Shown in pieces: positions 44,165-52,744 of a stretch of DNA of 64,000 bases. The position numbers and the translations under genes were made by a program. The DNA is from Moraxella catarrhalis (GTDB lineage: Bacteria; Pseudomonadota; Gammaproteobacteria; Pseudomonadales; Moraxellaceae), in the NCBI RefSeq assembly GCF_001632285.1, contig NZ_LWAH01000016.1, positions 248,001-312,000 of the forward strand, in the 5' to 3' direction. Position 1 is the stretch's first letter. Every line of letters starts with the position of its first letter. The notes under the pieces were generated by a model. It searched no databases and was not told the origin of the DNA. It worked only from the letters and a program-made list of their open reading frames with translations.

Positions 44165-44686
44165 CTACTGAAATGTTGCAATGAATGCATCAAAGTTATT
44201 TTGTGCCTTTAAAATCAGCTCACAAACCTCTCTGACAGCACCATTACCCCCAGTTTTGGTTGTGATATAATCTGAAACTGCTCGGGTCTGCTCACACCCA
44301 TTAGGTACACTGATCCCAAAGCCTACCTCACGCACAGCTTTTAGATCAGGCAAATCATCACCGATATAGGCACAGTGTGATAGCTCAATACCAAGCTTCT
44401 TAGCAAGCCCCACCAAAGCAGTCAATTTATCATCTTGACCTTGGATAATATGTGAAATACCAAGTTCTTTGGCACGTCTATCAACCATGGTAGAGCTTCG
44501 GCCTGTGATAATGGCCAAAATAATGCCTGATTGTTTGAGTGCTTGCAAACCCAAACCATCTTGCACATAAAATGCTTTGGTTTCTGTGCCTTCAGAATTA
44601 TAAATGATTTGCCCATCCGACAAAATACCATCGACATCCATGGCAAAAAGTTTGATATGTTTGGCTTTTTGGTAAATTTCATTCAT
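44165..44686 (-). CDS. kdsC: 3-deoxy-D-manno-octulosonate 8-phosphate phosphatase
   Basis: 173 residues. It dephosphorylates Kdo-8-phosphate to Kdo for the LPS core. HAD-family motifs are clear: motif I FAMDVDGILSDGQIIY near residue 14 with two catalytic Asp; motif II LAIITGRSSTM near 60; motif III with Lys in ISHIIQGQDDKL; motif IV AYIGDDLPDLKAV near 120. Length and lack of a cap domain fit the KdsC tetramer type. It follows kdsD by 54 bases. Confidence 0.94.
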   Translation of the reverse strand: MNEIYQKAKHIKLFAMDVDGILSDGQIIYNSEGTETKAFYVQDGLGLQALKQSGIILAIITGRSSTMVDRRAKELGISHIIQGQDDKLTALVGLAKKLGIELSHCAYIGDDLPDLKAVREVGFGISVPNGCEQTRAVSDYITTKTGGNGAVREVCELILKAQNNFDAFIATFQ

Positions 44687-44740
44687 GAGTTTATCTTTTT
44701 AATTTCAAACCGCTTAATGTCAGTTTAGGTGTATATAAAA

Positions 44741-45718
44741 TTAGCTGATGCCAGCTTTTAGTATATCATGAATACTAATTACGCCAATCAATTGACGATC
44801 TTTAAGTACCAAAAGCTGGCTGATGGCATTTTCATTCATCAAACTCAGTGCATCAGAGGCGCGCATCTGCTGATCAACAGACTTTGGCGTCTTGGTCATC
44901 AGTGTCTGAATTTCAACCGTCAGATTGGTATGCTCAGCCAATTTACGGCGTAAATCCCCATCGGTAAAAATACCAACCACTTTGCCATCATCATCAACGA
45001 CCACAGCAAGCCCCAAGCGTCCACTGGTCATGACTAATAAAGTTTCATTCAAGCTTGATTGATGATGTACAACGGGTAAATGATCGGTATGCATGATGTC
45101 AGATACACGCGTCAAAAGCCTGCGTCCAAGCGCACCTGCAGGATGAGAGAGTGCGAAATCATGACTGGTAAATCCACGCGCGTGCAACAGTGCAACCGCC
45201 AACGCATCGCCCAAAGCCAGTGTGGCTGTGGTGCTTGAAGTTGGTGCAAGTCCAAGGGGGCATGCTTCTTCGGACAGACCCAAAGTCAGTGCAATGTCCG
45301 CTGATCTTGGCAAAATTCCACGCTTATCACGACTGATGCTAATTAGTGGAATGTTGAGTTGTTTGACGACAGGCAGCAGCATGCGTATCTCATCTGATTC
45401 GCCCGAATTTGAGATGGCAATGAGTACATCGCCTTGTACCAGCATTCCCAAATCACCATGCCCTGCCTCTCCAGGGTGCATAAAAAAGGCCGGTGTACCC
45501 GTTGATGCAAAAGTGGCAGCAATCTTACGACCAATATGTCCAGATTTGCCCATGCCTGTTACGACCACGCGTCCAGAACAGTTTAAAATCGTTTGACATG
45601 CATTGACAAAACGCTCATCAAGCTCATCAATCAACAACTCCAAAGCACGCTGTTCGGTACGGATTGCGTCAATAGCATCTTGGATGTAATCACTGGGTGC
45701 AAGGTTGTTTTGTTTCAT
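44741..45718 (-). CDS. kdsD: D-arabinose 5-phosphate isomerase
   Basis: 325 residues from the ATG at 45718 (MKQNNLAPSD), which lines up best with other family members; ATGs at 45733 and 45724 are alternatives. It makes arabinose 5-phosphate for Kdo synthesis. An SIS domain covers about 30-180 (VVTGMGKSGHIGRKIAATFA, GEAGHGDLGMLVQGDVLIAI, SNSGESDEI). Two CBS domains follow (DIMHTDHLPVVHHQSSL near 205 and LMTKTPKSVDQQMRASDALS near 270). First gene of the kdsD-kdsC-lptCAB operon. Confidence 0.93.
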   Translation of the reverse strand: MKQNNLAPSDYIQDAIDAIRTEQRALELLIDELDERFVNACQTILNCSGRVVVTGMGKSGHIGRKIAATFASTGTPAFFMHPGEAGHGDLGMLVQGDVLIAISNSGESDEIRMLLPVVKQLNIPLISISRDKRGILPRSADIALTLGLSEEACPLGLAPTSSTTATLALGDALAVALLHARGFTSHDFALSHPAGALGRRLLTRVSDIMHTDHLPVVHHQSSLNETLLVMTSGRLGLAVVVDDDGKVVGIFTDGDLRRKLAEHTNLTVEIQTLMTKTPKSVDQQMRASDALSLMNENAISQLLVLKDRQLIGVISIHDILKAGIS

Positions 45719-45820
45719 TGCCATTTCATTCATCAAAAAAACAGGCCATAATAATAGCATATTTTATCTGTTAATTGATTGGTATTTTAGCATTTATGAG
45801 TTAGAAGGTATCACCCAATA

Positions 45821-45857
45821 AAAAACTTGTACACGATTAACTCGTATACAAGTTTTT
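45821..45857. terminator. Bidirectional terminator after hfq
   Basis: AAAAACTTGTA and TACAAGTTTTT form an 11-bp stem, with ACG/CGT continuing inside. It ends the queD-tsaE-miaA-hfq group and separates it from kdsD. Confidence 0.82.
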
Positions 45858-45906
45858 ATGCCAAAATACTTCATTTTGGGTTGGATAAGTCAAGATGATG
45901 ACCAAA

Positions 45907-46539
45907 TCAGGATTGATTTTCAAAATCGTCATCATAATTAAATTTTGGGTCAGGTTTGGCGTCAAAACCTGAGCGGTTGAAATTTTTGGTATCATTGCTT
46001 TCAAAGGCCTTACCATCAAAGCCTCGCTCCTCAAATCCTGAACGATCAAAATTTTGACGCTCAAAACCAGTATGATTCATACCACCGCCTTGATAGCCCA
46101 TACCACCACGGTCAAATCCGCCTTGAGTTTGACGCTCAAAACCAGTTTGAGAGGTACGAGTAAAGCCGCCTTGTGGGCGAGAGCTGCTTTGATAGCCCAT
46201 ACCACCACGGTCAAATCCGCCTTGAGTTTGACGCTCAAAACCACCGCCTTGATAAGTGCCACTAGACATGACACCCAGATTAGCGCCTTGATATCCACCA
46301 GCGGATTGTGCAGGTGTAGAGCCGCCTTCTGTGCGAGGATTTCTGGTAGGTACAACCGTTGAAATGGCATGCTTATACACCATTTGGCTGACTGTATTTT
46401 TTAATAATACGACATATTGATCAAAAGATTCGATCTGCCCTTGTAGCTTTATGCCATTGACCAAAAAAATTGATACTGGAATACGGTCTTTACGCAGAGC
46501 ATTCAAAAATGGGTCTTGTAAGGTTTGTCCTTTTGACAT
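45907..46539 (-). CDS. hfq: RNA chaperone Hfq with long repeat-rich C-terminus
   Basis: 210 residues from ATG 46539 (MSKGQTLQD) with GGAG ahead; E. coli Hfq has 102. Hfq joins small RNAs to their mRNA targets. Residues 1-70 are the Sm core: Sm1 [20 protein letters not shown] and Sm2 [13 protein letters not shown]. Residues 80-210 are disordered and rich in Gly, Arg, Phe, Gln; the unit [18 protein letters not shown] occurs twice, with further degenerate copies ([12 protein letters not shown]). The size matches what I recall for M. catarrhalis Hfq. It lies just after miaA, the normal order. The 3' half holds exact DNA repeats. Confidence 0.95.
   Translation of the reverse strand: MSKGQTLQDPFLNALRKDRIPVSIFLVNGIKLQGQIESFDQYVVLLKNTVSQMVYKHAISTVVPTRNPRTEGGSTPAQSAGGYQGANLGVMSSGTYQGGGFERQTQGGFDRGGMGYQSSSRPQGGFTRTSQTGFERQTQGGFDRGGMGYQGGGMNHTGFERQNFDRSGFEERGFDGKAFESNDTKNFNRSGFDAKPDPKFNYDDDFENQS
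46091..46243. repeat. Exact 54-base direct repeats inside hfq
   Basis: The sequence starting TGATAGCCCATACCACCACG occurs at 46091-46144 and again at 46190-46243, identical over 54 bases and 99 bases apart. A multiple of three separates them (99), so recombination or slippage would change Hfq tail length in steps of 33 residues without a frameshift. Confidence 0.9.
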
Positions 46540-46594
46540 AAGTTTCTCCAATCTAAATAGCTAAAGCAATGTAAATGAGAAGACGCCTCATGAA

Positions 46595-47704
46595 TTATTG
46601 CAAAAATTGCTGTTCTACTTGTTTTATGCTATTAAATGATACTATTGTTAAGTTATTTTTGGTTGGTTTGTCTGTCTGTGCCAATTGCTTCAGCCAAGTA
46701 TATTGGCGTTTTGCCAATTGCCTTGTAGCATATAATGCCTTATTTTTCATATCTTGACAAGCCAAATCCCTTGTATTTGTCATGGTTTTTTTAGATTTTT
46801 TGTTAAAATCTTGATGAATTGAATTAATTTCTTGGTTTTGCTTGGATTTTTGAGCATGATAATAAGGCTTAAGCCCAAGATGGGCAGTGACACAGGCATG
46901 ATCAATTGCAATCAAATAATCAAGCACCTGCCGATATCCAACAGCACGCAGTGCTGGCATATCGGCCGTCAGATTTGGATGCTGCTTGATTAGTCCGATA
47001 ACTTCTTGTAAAAATCCATCCGCCCACATTACTTGAAGCCTTTGTTCAATCCGCTCATGCAACCAAGCTCTATCTGGCATAACAATAATAGCGTACCAGT
47101 GCCATTTTGGGTGGTGGCTGATTGCCAGCTTTGGTGTTGATTGCCAATGGCTTAACGGCTTACCTGTTTGTAAGTGTACCTCAACGGCACGCGTGATACG
47201 CTGAGTGTCTGTGACTTTGAGTTTTTGACAAATCACGGGGTCATGTTGTTTTAGGTAATCATATAACGCTTTATTACCCATTTCATCGTGCCAAATTTTG
47301 ACCTGATTGCGGATCATTGGATTGGTTTGCGGTACTGCGGATATCCCATCAAGCAGTGCCATATAATACATCATCGTTCCGCCGACCAAAATAGGGATTT
47401 TATTGCGCGCATGAATCTCGCCAATCAATCGCTCAACATCTTGCACAAAATTTGCGACGCTGTAGCTTTGGGTGGGCGGCAAAATATCTACCAAATGATG
47501 TGGATAAGCGTTCAGCTCATCTTTGGTTGGCTTAGCCGTGCCAATGTCCATGCCTTCATATATCAGTGCACTATCAACAGAAATCAGCTCAAACCTGCCT
47601 GTATCATATAGCTTAAACGCCAAATCTGTCTTACCACTGGCGGTCGGAGACATCAAGCAAACGACACTATTATTTGGCAAATCTGTATAATGCGGCAGAT
47701 CCAT
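46595..47704 (-). CDS. miaA: tRNA dimethylallyltransferase
   Basis: 369 residues, longer than usual (about 310-320). It adds the isopentenyl group to A37 of tRNAs reading U-starting codons. Walker A/P-loop CLMSPTASGKTDLAFKLYD lies near residues 16-34; DSALIYEGMDIGTAKPTKDE near 40; LVGGTMMYYMALLDG near 100; LRAVGYRQVLDYL near 245. An insert of roughly 50 basic residues (from HAQKSKQNQEINSIHQ to NTRDLACQDM) lies before the C-terminal TRQLAKRQYTWLK that closes the fold. Starts inside the tsaE stop codon (TAATG). Confidence 0.92.
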   Translation of the reverse strand: MDLPHYTDLPNNSVVCLMSPTASGKTDLAFKLYDTGRFELISVDSALIYEGMDIGTAKPTKDELNAYPHHLVDILPPTQSYSVANFVQDVERLIGEIHARNKIPILVGGTMMYYMALLDGISAVPQTNPMIRNQVKIWHDEMGNKALYDYLKQHDPVICQKLKVTDTQRITRAVEVHLQTGKPLSHWQSTPKLAISHHPKWHWYAIIVMPDRAWLHERIEQRLQVMWADGFLQEVIGLIKQHPNLTADMPALRAVGYRQVLDYLIAIDHACVTAHLGLKPYYHAQKSKQNQEINSIHQDFNKKSKKTMTNTRDLACQDMKNKALYATRQLAKRQYTWLKQLAQTDKPTKNNLTIVSFNSIKQVEQQFLQ

Positions 47705-48150
47705 TAAACTTCCTCAAGGCCCATCAAGGTAACGACTCTTTTGTCATCAAGATGGCGAATGATATCAATGTGATAATCAGGTTTGGGTAAAACCTGACTG
47801 GCACGGCTTGCCCACTCAATAATAACAAGGCTGTTTGGTTCATCAAAATATTCATAAAAGCCAATAAAATCAAGCTCCTCAGGGTCATTTAAGCGGTATA
47901 AATCAGCATGATAAACAGGCTTTAATCTTCCTTGAAGATTGATTTGATAAGGCTCTACCAGCGTGTAAGTGGGGCTTTTGACAGCACCTTGATGACCCAT
48001 AGCTTGTAGCCAATAGCGTACCAAAGTCGTTTTGCCTGCACCCAAATCACCTGACAACCACACACTGCCCAATAAGTTCATCTGAGCCAATGTTTCGGCA
48101 AGTGCTTGGGTGTCCGCTTCACTGTGTAAGGATAAGGTTTGGCTGATCAT
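47704..48150 (-). CDS. tsaE: tRNA threonylcarbamoyladenosine synthesis ATPase TsaE
   Basis: 148 residues. TsaE is the ATPase that, with TsaB and TsaD, makes t6A37 in tRNAs reading ANN codons. P-loop VWLSGDLGAGKTTLVRYWL near residues 31-49; SPTYTLVEPYQ near 78; and the IEWASRASQVLP motif near 115 with the conserved Glu-Trp. Its ATG overlaps the queD stop by 4 bases, and its stop overlaps the miaA ATG by one base; thus two tRNA position-37 genes are translationally linked. Confidence 0.92.
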   Translation of the reverse strand: MISQTLSLHSEADTQALAETLAQMNLLGSVWLSGDLGAGKTTLVRYWLQAMGHQGAVKSPTYTLVEPYQINLQGRLKPVYHADLYRLNDPEELDFIGFYEYFDEPNSLVIIEWASRASQVLPKPDYHIDIIRHLDDKRVVTLMGLEEV

Positions 48151-48743
48151 ACTTGAACCTGCAAATCCACTTTTGGATTGACAAATGCATCGCCTTTTAG
48201 CAGCTTATCATACATCTGAGGGTCGCTCCACTCTGATTTAACTTGCTCACTAAACTCAAAATCAGCTAAGCTAAGTACGCCCATTTGTTCATTTTCAACA
48301 TCTTGCTTAAAGCACTGAGCATAGCCTGTCGCTGTCTCATGGACAATGACAGAATAAACGCTGATATCTTGTTCACCGTTTTGCATGACAGTTTGATTCA
48401 AAATGGCATCTGCCCAAAAGAAAATCACTCGACTAAACTGTTCGGCTGAAGGTGATACAGGCAAACTTATCCAACGCGCACTAAAGTCCTTGCAAGCTTG
48501 GATATAGCGTGTATCGTCCTGATCCCAAAAAGTGATGGCGTGGTCAAAACTGTCTATGATATCTTTGATATGGTGCTTTAATAGCCCAAAATCATAAACC
48601 ATTTGACCGTGATCAAGGCGATGTGCCTCCAAAATCAGTTCAACTTCATAACTATGCCCATGTATGGATCGTTTACAGCGATCGGATGAACAATTACGCA
48701 CAATGTGTGCATTTTCAAATTTAAACAGTTTGCGAATTCGCAT
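48147..48743 (-). CDS. queD: 6-carboxytetrahydropterin synthase (QueD family)
   Basis: 198 residues; typical QueD is about 120. It converts dihydroneopterin triphosphate to 6-carboxytetrahydropterin for queuosine. Zinc ligands are seen in FENAHIVRNC (His 13) and SIHGHSYEVEL (two His near 29-31). The catalytic Cys would be in DRCKRSIHGH, five residues before the first His, one more than the usual CxxxHGH. DYGxLK-like MVYDFGLLKHHIKDIID and DHAITF follow. An extra C-terminal 60-70 residues are acidic. First in queD-tsaE-miaA-hfq. Confidence 0.82.
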   Translation of the reverse strand: MRIRKLFKFENAHIVRNCSSDRCKRSIHGHSYEVELILEAHRLDHGQMVYDFGLLKHHIKDIIDSFDHAITFWDQDDTRYIQACKDFSARWISLPVSPSAEQFSRVIFFWADAILNQTVMQNGEQDISVYSVIVHETATGYAQCFKQDVENEQMGVLSLADFEFSEQVKSEWSDPQMYDKLLKGDAFVNPKVDLQVQV

Positions 48744-48815
48744 GATAAGCCTTTTTTATTGTCATCTTATGTTTGTTTGGCATTATTATATCACAGGTGA
48801 TTTTTGACAAAAAGC

Positions 48816-48845
48816 AAAAACGCAGCAAGGCATTTGCGTTGCTGC
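48816..48845 (-). terminator. Terminator after carboxynorspermidine synthase gene
   Basis: On the minus strand AACGCA...TGCGTT, or in the alternative GCAGCAA/TTGCTGC pairing, is followed by a T-run. It lies 21-50 bases past the stop of the gene at 48866. Confidence 0.55.
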
Positions 48846-48865
48846 ACTGTGCTCTAAAGCTTAGG

Positions 48866-50116
48866 TTAGCCGAATGCTAACAATCGATCGCCATCTTTAT
48901 CAGCAATGCGTGTCGTCAAACCCATGGTATTTAGTAGATTGATAAAAGGTCTGGCATCTAGCTCTTCAACATTGACCATCGTACCTACATTCCATTCACC
49001 ACTGGCGATCAAAAGTGCTGCTGCAACAGGCGGCACACCTGCGGTATAAGAAATGCCTTGACTACCGACTTCGGCATAAGCGTCTTCATGATCGATGATA
49101 TTATAAATAAATATTTCTTGAGTCTCGCCGTCTTTTTCCCCCTTAACTTTATTGCCGATACAGGTCTTACCTGTATAATGTTCGGCAAGACTGGCAGGAT
49201 TGGGTAAAACCGCCTTGACGACTTTTAGAGGCACTACTTCTAGACCCTCGGCAGTTGTGATCGGCTGCTCTGATAAGAGACCAAGATTTTTTAGCACGCC
49301 AAATACATTGATATAATGATCACCAAACCCCATCCAAAAACGGATATTCGGCACATTTAAGTTTTTGTGCAAAGAGTGCAGTTCATCATGCCCGCTTAGA
49401 TAGCTGTTTTGAATACCGACGATGGGTAAGTCATCTGTCCGCTTGACTTCAAACATTTGGTTGGTCTGCCATTGGCTATTTTGCCAAGAATAAACCACGC
49501 CAGTGAACTCACGAAAATTAATCTCAGGATCAAAATTGGTTGCAAAATATTTGCCATGGCTACCAGCATTAATATCAATGATATCAATATCGGTTACGCT
49601 GTCTTTATCAAAATACTCAACACCCAACCGTGCGTATGCATTGACAACACCTGGATCAAATCCCACACCCAAGATGGCGGTTGCACCTGCTTTTTTGAAG
49701 GCTTCTCGTTTTTTCCACTCATAATTTTCATACCAAGGCGGTATTTCGCAAATTTTATGCGGATCTTCATAAATGGCAGTATCTAAATAATGCGTACCTG
49801 TTTCGATGCACGCATCCATCACACTCATATTAATAAATGGTGAGCCAACATTAATCACGATATCTGTATTTGTTTGGCGGATCAATTCAGCCACAGCGTG
49901 ATGATCCATCGCATCCACCGCATGAGTATGCAAAACGGCATCACGCTTAAAACTGCCCTTTTTGGCGACCTGTTTGGCAATGGCTTGACACTTGTCAATC
50001 TTGCGTGATGCGATGTGAATTTCCCCAAAAATATCATTTGCCATCGCACATTTGTGTGCAACCACCTGAGCGACACCACCTGCACCAATGATGAGTACAT
50101 TTTTTGCCTGAGACAT
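48866..50116 (-). CDS. Carboxynorspermidine synthase (saccharopine dehydrogenase family)
   Basis: 416 residues from ATG 50116, which has GGAGG five bases ahead. It condenses aspartate semialdehyde with diaminopropane or putrescine by NADPH-dependent reduction to carboxy(nor)spermidine. The Rossmann start VLIIGAGGVAQVVAHKCA lies at residues 6-23; DIVINVGSPFINMSVMDACI near 90; HYLDTAIYEDPHKICEIP near 110; GVGFDPGVVNAYARLG near 150. The next gene on this strand upstream (nspC) carries out the following step, which supports the function over plain saccharopine dehydrogenase. Confidence 0.9.
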   Translation of the reverse strand: MSQAKNVLIIGAGGVAQVVAHKCAMANDIFGEIHIASRKIDKCQAIAKQVAKKGSFKRDAVLHTHAVDAMDHHAVAELIRQTNTDIVINVGSPFINMSVMDACIETGTHYLDTAIYEDPHKICEIPPWYENYEWKKREAFKKAGATAILGVGFDPGVVNAYARLGVEYFDKDSVTDIDIIDINAGSHGKYFATNFDPEINFREFTGVVYSWQNSQWQTNQMFEVKRTDDLPIVGIQNSYLSGHDELHSLHKNLNVPNIRFWMGFGDHYINVFGVLKNLGLLSEQPITTAEGLEVVPLKVVKAVLPNPASLAEHYTGKTCIGNKVKGEKDGETQEIFIYNIIDHEDAYAEVGSQGISYTAGVPPVAAALLIASGEWNVGTMVNVEELDARPFINLLNTMGLTTRIADKDGDRLLAFG

Positions 50117-50162
50117 CAATCCTCCTTAATGCCCAATGAATGAAATGAGCTTATCAATAGTT

Positions 50163-50205
50163 GTGTGTGAATTAAAAAGGAAGACTTCAAGGAAAATTCA
50201 CACAC
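50163..50205. repeat. Inverted repeat between nspC and carboxynorspermidine synthase genes
   Basis: GTGTGTGAATT (50163-50173) and AATTCACACAC (50195-50205) are perfect 11-base inverted arms around a purine-rich loop. No T-run follows on either strand, so an operator or an RNA structure that modulates the second gene is more likely than a terminator. The spacer between the two genes is about 190 bases. Confidence 0.6.
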
Positions 50206-50307
50206 CCAAATTATTTGCTATTGATGATAAAAACTTTAATAATAGCGATTATTTGCCTGATTTTCAAGCAGTTAGATAATCATTTATTCTCAAAAGCAAT
50301 GTTTCAT

Positions 50308-51510
50308 TTAGGACAGACTGGCCTTATAATCTTCATAATCAAATTGGCGTTGAATCATGATTTCGCCATCTTGGCGAATAATCACAATTGATGGCATATC
50401 AACGCCATTAAACCAATTTTTCTTAACCATCGTATAAGCAGCGGCATTGCCAAAAGCGACTTTGTCACCAATCTTTAGAGGTTCATTAAGCGTATAATCT
50501 CCAAAAATATCGCCCGCCAAACAGGATTTGCCATAGATTCTTACTGAGGTTTCATCTGTCGATGTGCCATCAAAATCTGCACCTGTGGTATCATAAGCTG
50601 TTTCATTGACATAAGCCAGCGGCGAAGATTGACGATAAATAAGTAAATCTAACATATGTGCCTCAATGGAAGCATCAACTACTGCCAGCGGCTTATTATT
50701 ATACATCACATCAAGCACGCTGGTCACAAGAACAGCACCTTGGTGCACTGATGCCTCCCCTGGCTCAAGATAAATTTGTACACCATATGTTTCGCTAAAA
50801 TTCTTAAGCCTATTGATAAATTTATCTAAAGGATAATTTTGGTCAATATAATGGATACCACCGCCAAAGCTGATCCATTCTAAGCGATGAAATAACTCAC
50901 CAAAGCGGTTTTCTATATCGGTCAAACTTTGGCTAAATGCCTCAAAATCAGTGTTCTCACAATTATTATGAATCATCACACCAGTAATCTGATCAGCTAT
51001 CGCCATAATGCTCTCAACATCATGCTCGCCCAAACGGCTAAATGGTCTGGCAGGGTCTGCAATGATAAATGATGAGTTGCTGGTTTGAGGATTTAGGCGA
51101 AGCCCAACGGGAATATTTTTATCATCAGCCAATGGCCCAAATCTTTTTAATTGATTAATAGAATTAAAAATAATCTTATCACAGTAATCAAGAACTTCTT
51201 TAATTTCATGATCGGCATAAGCCACGCTATAAGCATGCGTTTCACCGCCAAAGCATTCTTTGCCCAGTCGCACTTCCTTTAAGGACGAGGAAGTTGTGCC
51301 ATGAAGATACGGCTGCATGGACTCAAAAACCCCCCAAGTGGCAAAACATTTAAGTGCAAGTAACGCTTTTGCACCAGACTCATGACAAACCTTTTGCGTG
51401 ACGCTAAGGTTGTCAATAATGGCACGCTCATCAAGCAAATAATACGGCGTTTGAATGGTTGCTAAATATTGCTTTTGCTTAGGAGTTAATCGAGCAAAAA
51501 ATTGACTCAT
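50308..51510 (-). CDS. nspC: Carboxynorspermidine decarboxylase
   Basis: 400 residues, ribosome site AAAGGA. This PLP enzyme decarboxylates carboxynorspermidine or carboxyspermidine to norspermidine or spermidine. The fold is that of DapA/LysA-type decarboxylases: the PLP lysine lies in ALLALKCFATWG near residue 52; FGGETHAYSVAYADHEIKEV near 90; MIHNNCENTDFEAF near 200; the Gly-rich phosphate loop SFGGGIHYIDQNYPLD near 225; and CLAGDIFGDY near 335 with the active-site Cys-like segment. Together with the next gene it is an alternative to SpeE for making spermidine. Confidence 0.92.
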   Translation of the reverse strand: MSQFFARLTPKQKQYLATIQTPYYLLDERAIIDNLSVTQKVCHESGAKALLALKCFATWGVFESMQPYLHGTTSSSLKEVRLGKECFGGETHAYSVAYADHEIKEVLDYCDKIIFNSINQLKRFGPLADDKNIPVGLRLNPQTSNSSFIIADPARPFSRLGEHDVESIMAIADQITGVMIHNNCENTDFEAFSQSLTDIENRFGELFHRLEWISFGGGIHYIDQNYPLDKFINRLKNFSETYGVQIYLEPGEASVHQGAVLVTSVLDVMYNNKPLAVVDASIEAHMLDLLIYRQSSPLAYVNETAYDTTGADFDGTSTDETSVRIYGKSCLAGDIFGDYTLNEPLKIGDKVAFGNAAAYTMVKKNWFNGVDMPSIVIIRQDGEIMIQRQFDYEDYKASLS

Positions 51511-51834
51511 GATAAATTCCTTTGATAAAATTCATGATATATTTTAACAAAATTTTTGGTAGATATGTTTTAAAAGGTTGATATTGATATCATTTATGCC
51601 AAAAATATTTTTCTTTTATTGGTATCGTTTTGGGTATTATGTTGCTTATTTGTTGGTATAGATGATTGATTGGTATACTCTGTATGATATGTTTTTTTAA
51701 AGCTACAAAAAATTACCGATTCACTCATCTTATCCTACTAAAAATTTGCTAAAATACTCATCAATTTTATATTTAGTAGGCTTTGGTTATCAAACCATAG
51801 CGATTTAGGATAATCAAATTTAAGATCGAATCAT
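51511..51834. other. AT-rich divergent intergenic region
   Basis: No gene is seen. A weak plus-strand promoter (TTGTTG at 51650-51655, 18 bases, TATACT at 51674-51679) may serve the 51835 gene, giving a leader of about 150 bases. Confidence 0.3.
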
Positions 51835-52680
51835 ATGGATAACACTCAAACAACCCACCTTTCTTCTCAGTTGCACAATGCCCAAATGATAAAAAACGGC
51901 AATGACACAACTTTTTATCATACAGATAACGCACAAACGGACACGATGAGTCTTGAAAATCAATTTGATGCCAAAGACAGTAGCAGTTGGTTTAATGAAA
52001 GCTTGCTCTTAAGTTGGCAACAAACTTTTGGCAATATCAAGCATGGCTATGTCAAAGCAGCTGATAATTTGGTTGATGAGCTTTTGGTCACACTCACCCA
52101 AAAGCAAGTTAATGATGCTTTGTATAATTTTGTTACAAAAAATGTTGGGCTGTTGCATAATTTAAAATTGGATATTCATGACAACTGGCTTAGATTGACT
52201 TGTACAGTCGATATCATGGGTCTATATACAACAGTGGCCAGTAATTTTGAGCTGGTTCATCTACAGCTAGATCGCCACACTCAGCGGTTGGTGCTTAAGC
52301 AAATCGGTGATACAGATGTGATTGAGCTACACAGTAAGCAGTGGTATAAAGCCCCAGCTGCACGACTTGGCGTGGGCTTATACCGTACGCTACTACGCAA
52401 AGATCCATTACCTTTTATTTTGAATAAAATTAAAATTAAAGGCATTCCATTTACTGGGCATAAAGGCAATATCATTTATCTTGACATTGGTCGATGGCTA
52501 AAAAATAACGATATGATCATGAAAAATCTAAAAAAAGTTCAAATCAATGATGGTTACTTAAAAGCACAACAGCTCTTATTAAAGGTTCAGCCAAATTTTG
52601 GTGATATCTTAAGCTTTGGCGATCCTGATGCTGACATCATTACCGAAAAAGACAACCCAAAACACCAAAAAGCAGATTGA
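51835..52680 (+). CDS. Conserved hypothetical protein (281 aa)
   Basis: The first 50 residues are polar and probably disordered. The rest looks like a folded alpha/beta domain: a helical part with SWQQTFGNIKHGYVKAADNL near 62, then beta strands (LKLDIHDNWLRLTCTVDIMG, HLQLDRHTQRLVLKQIG) and the segment PAARLGVGLYRTLLRKDPLP. There is no signal peptide or transmembrane segment. It resembles proteins of unknown function I associate with Acinetobacter and Moraxella, possibly lipid-associated, but I cannot name a family. It stands alone, convergent with the yfaE/nrdB pair. Confidence 0.7.
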   Translation: MDNTQTTHLSSQLHNAQMIKNGNDTTFYHTDNAQTDTMSLENQFDAKDSSSWFNESLLLSWQQTFGNIKHGYVKAADNLVDELLVTLTQKQVNDALYNFVTKNVGLLHNLKLDIHDNWLRLTCTVDIMGLYTTVASNFELVHLQLDRHTQRLVLKQIGDTDVIELHSKQWYKAPAARLGVGLYRTLLRKDPLPFILNKIKIKGIPFTGHKGNIIYLDIGRWLKNNDMIMKNLKKVQINDGYLKAQQLLLKVQPNFGDILSFGDPDADIITEKDNPKHQKAD

Positions 52681-52744
52681 TCGTCGTTTTCACTGGATAA
52701 AACGCCCTAATTTCGCTTTGGCTGATTTAACCATAGTATATCAA

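Noticed and set aside
46091..46243. CRISPR-like spaced repeats
   Set aside because: Only two copies, in frame within hfq, and encoding the protein's own repeats. No CRISPR array or cas gene is seen in the window.
46054..46370. Frames on both strands over the hfq repeats, with repeated protein-like units
   Set aside because: Their repeats only mirror the repeated DNA of the Hfq tail; there are no starts with ribosome sites.
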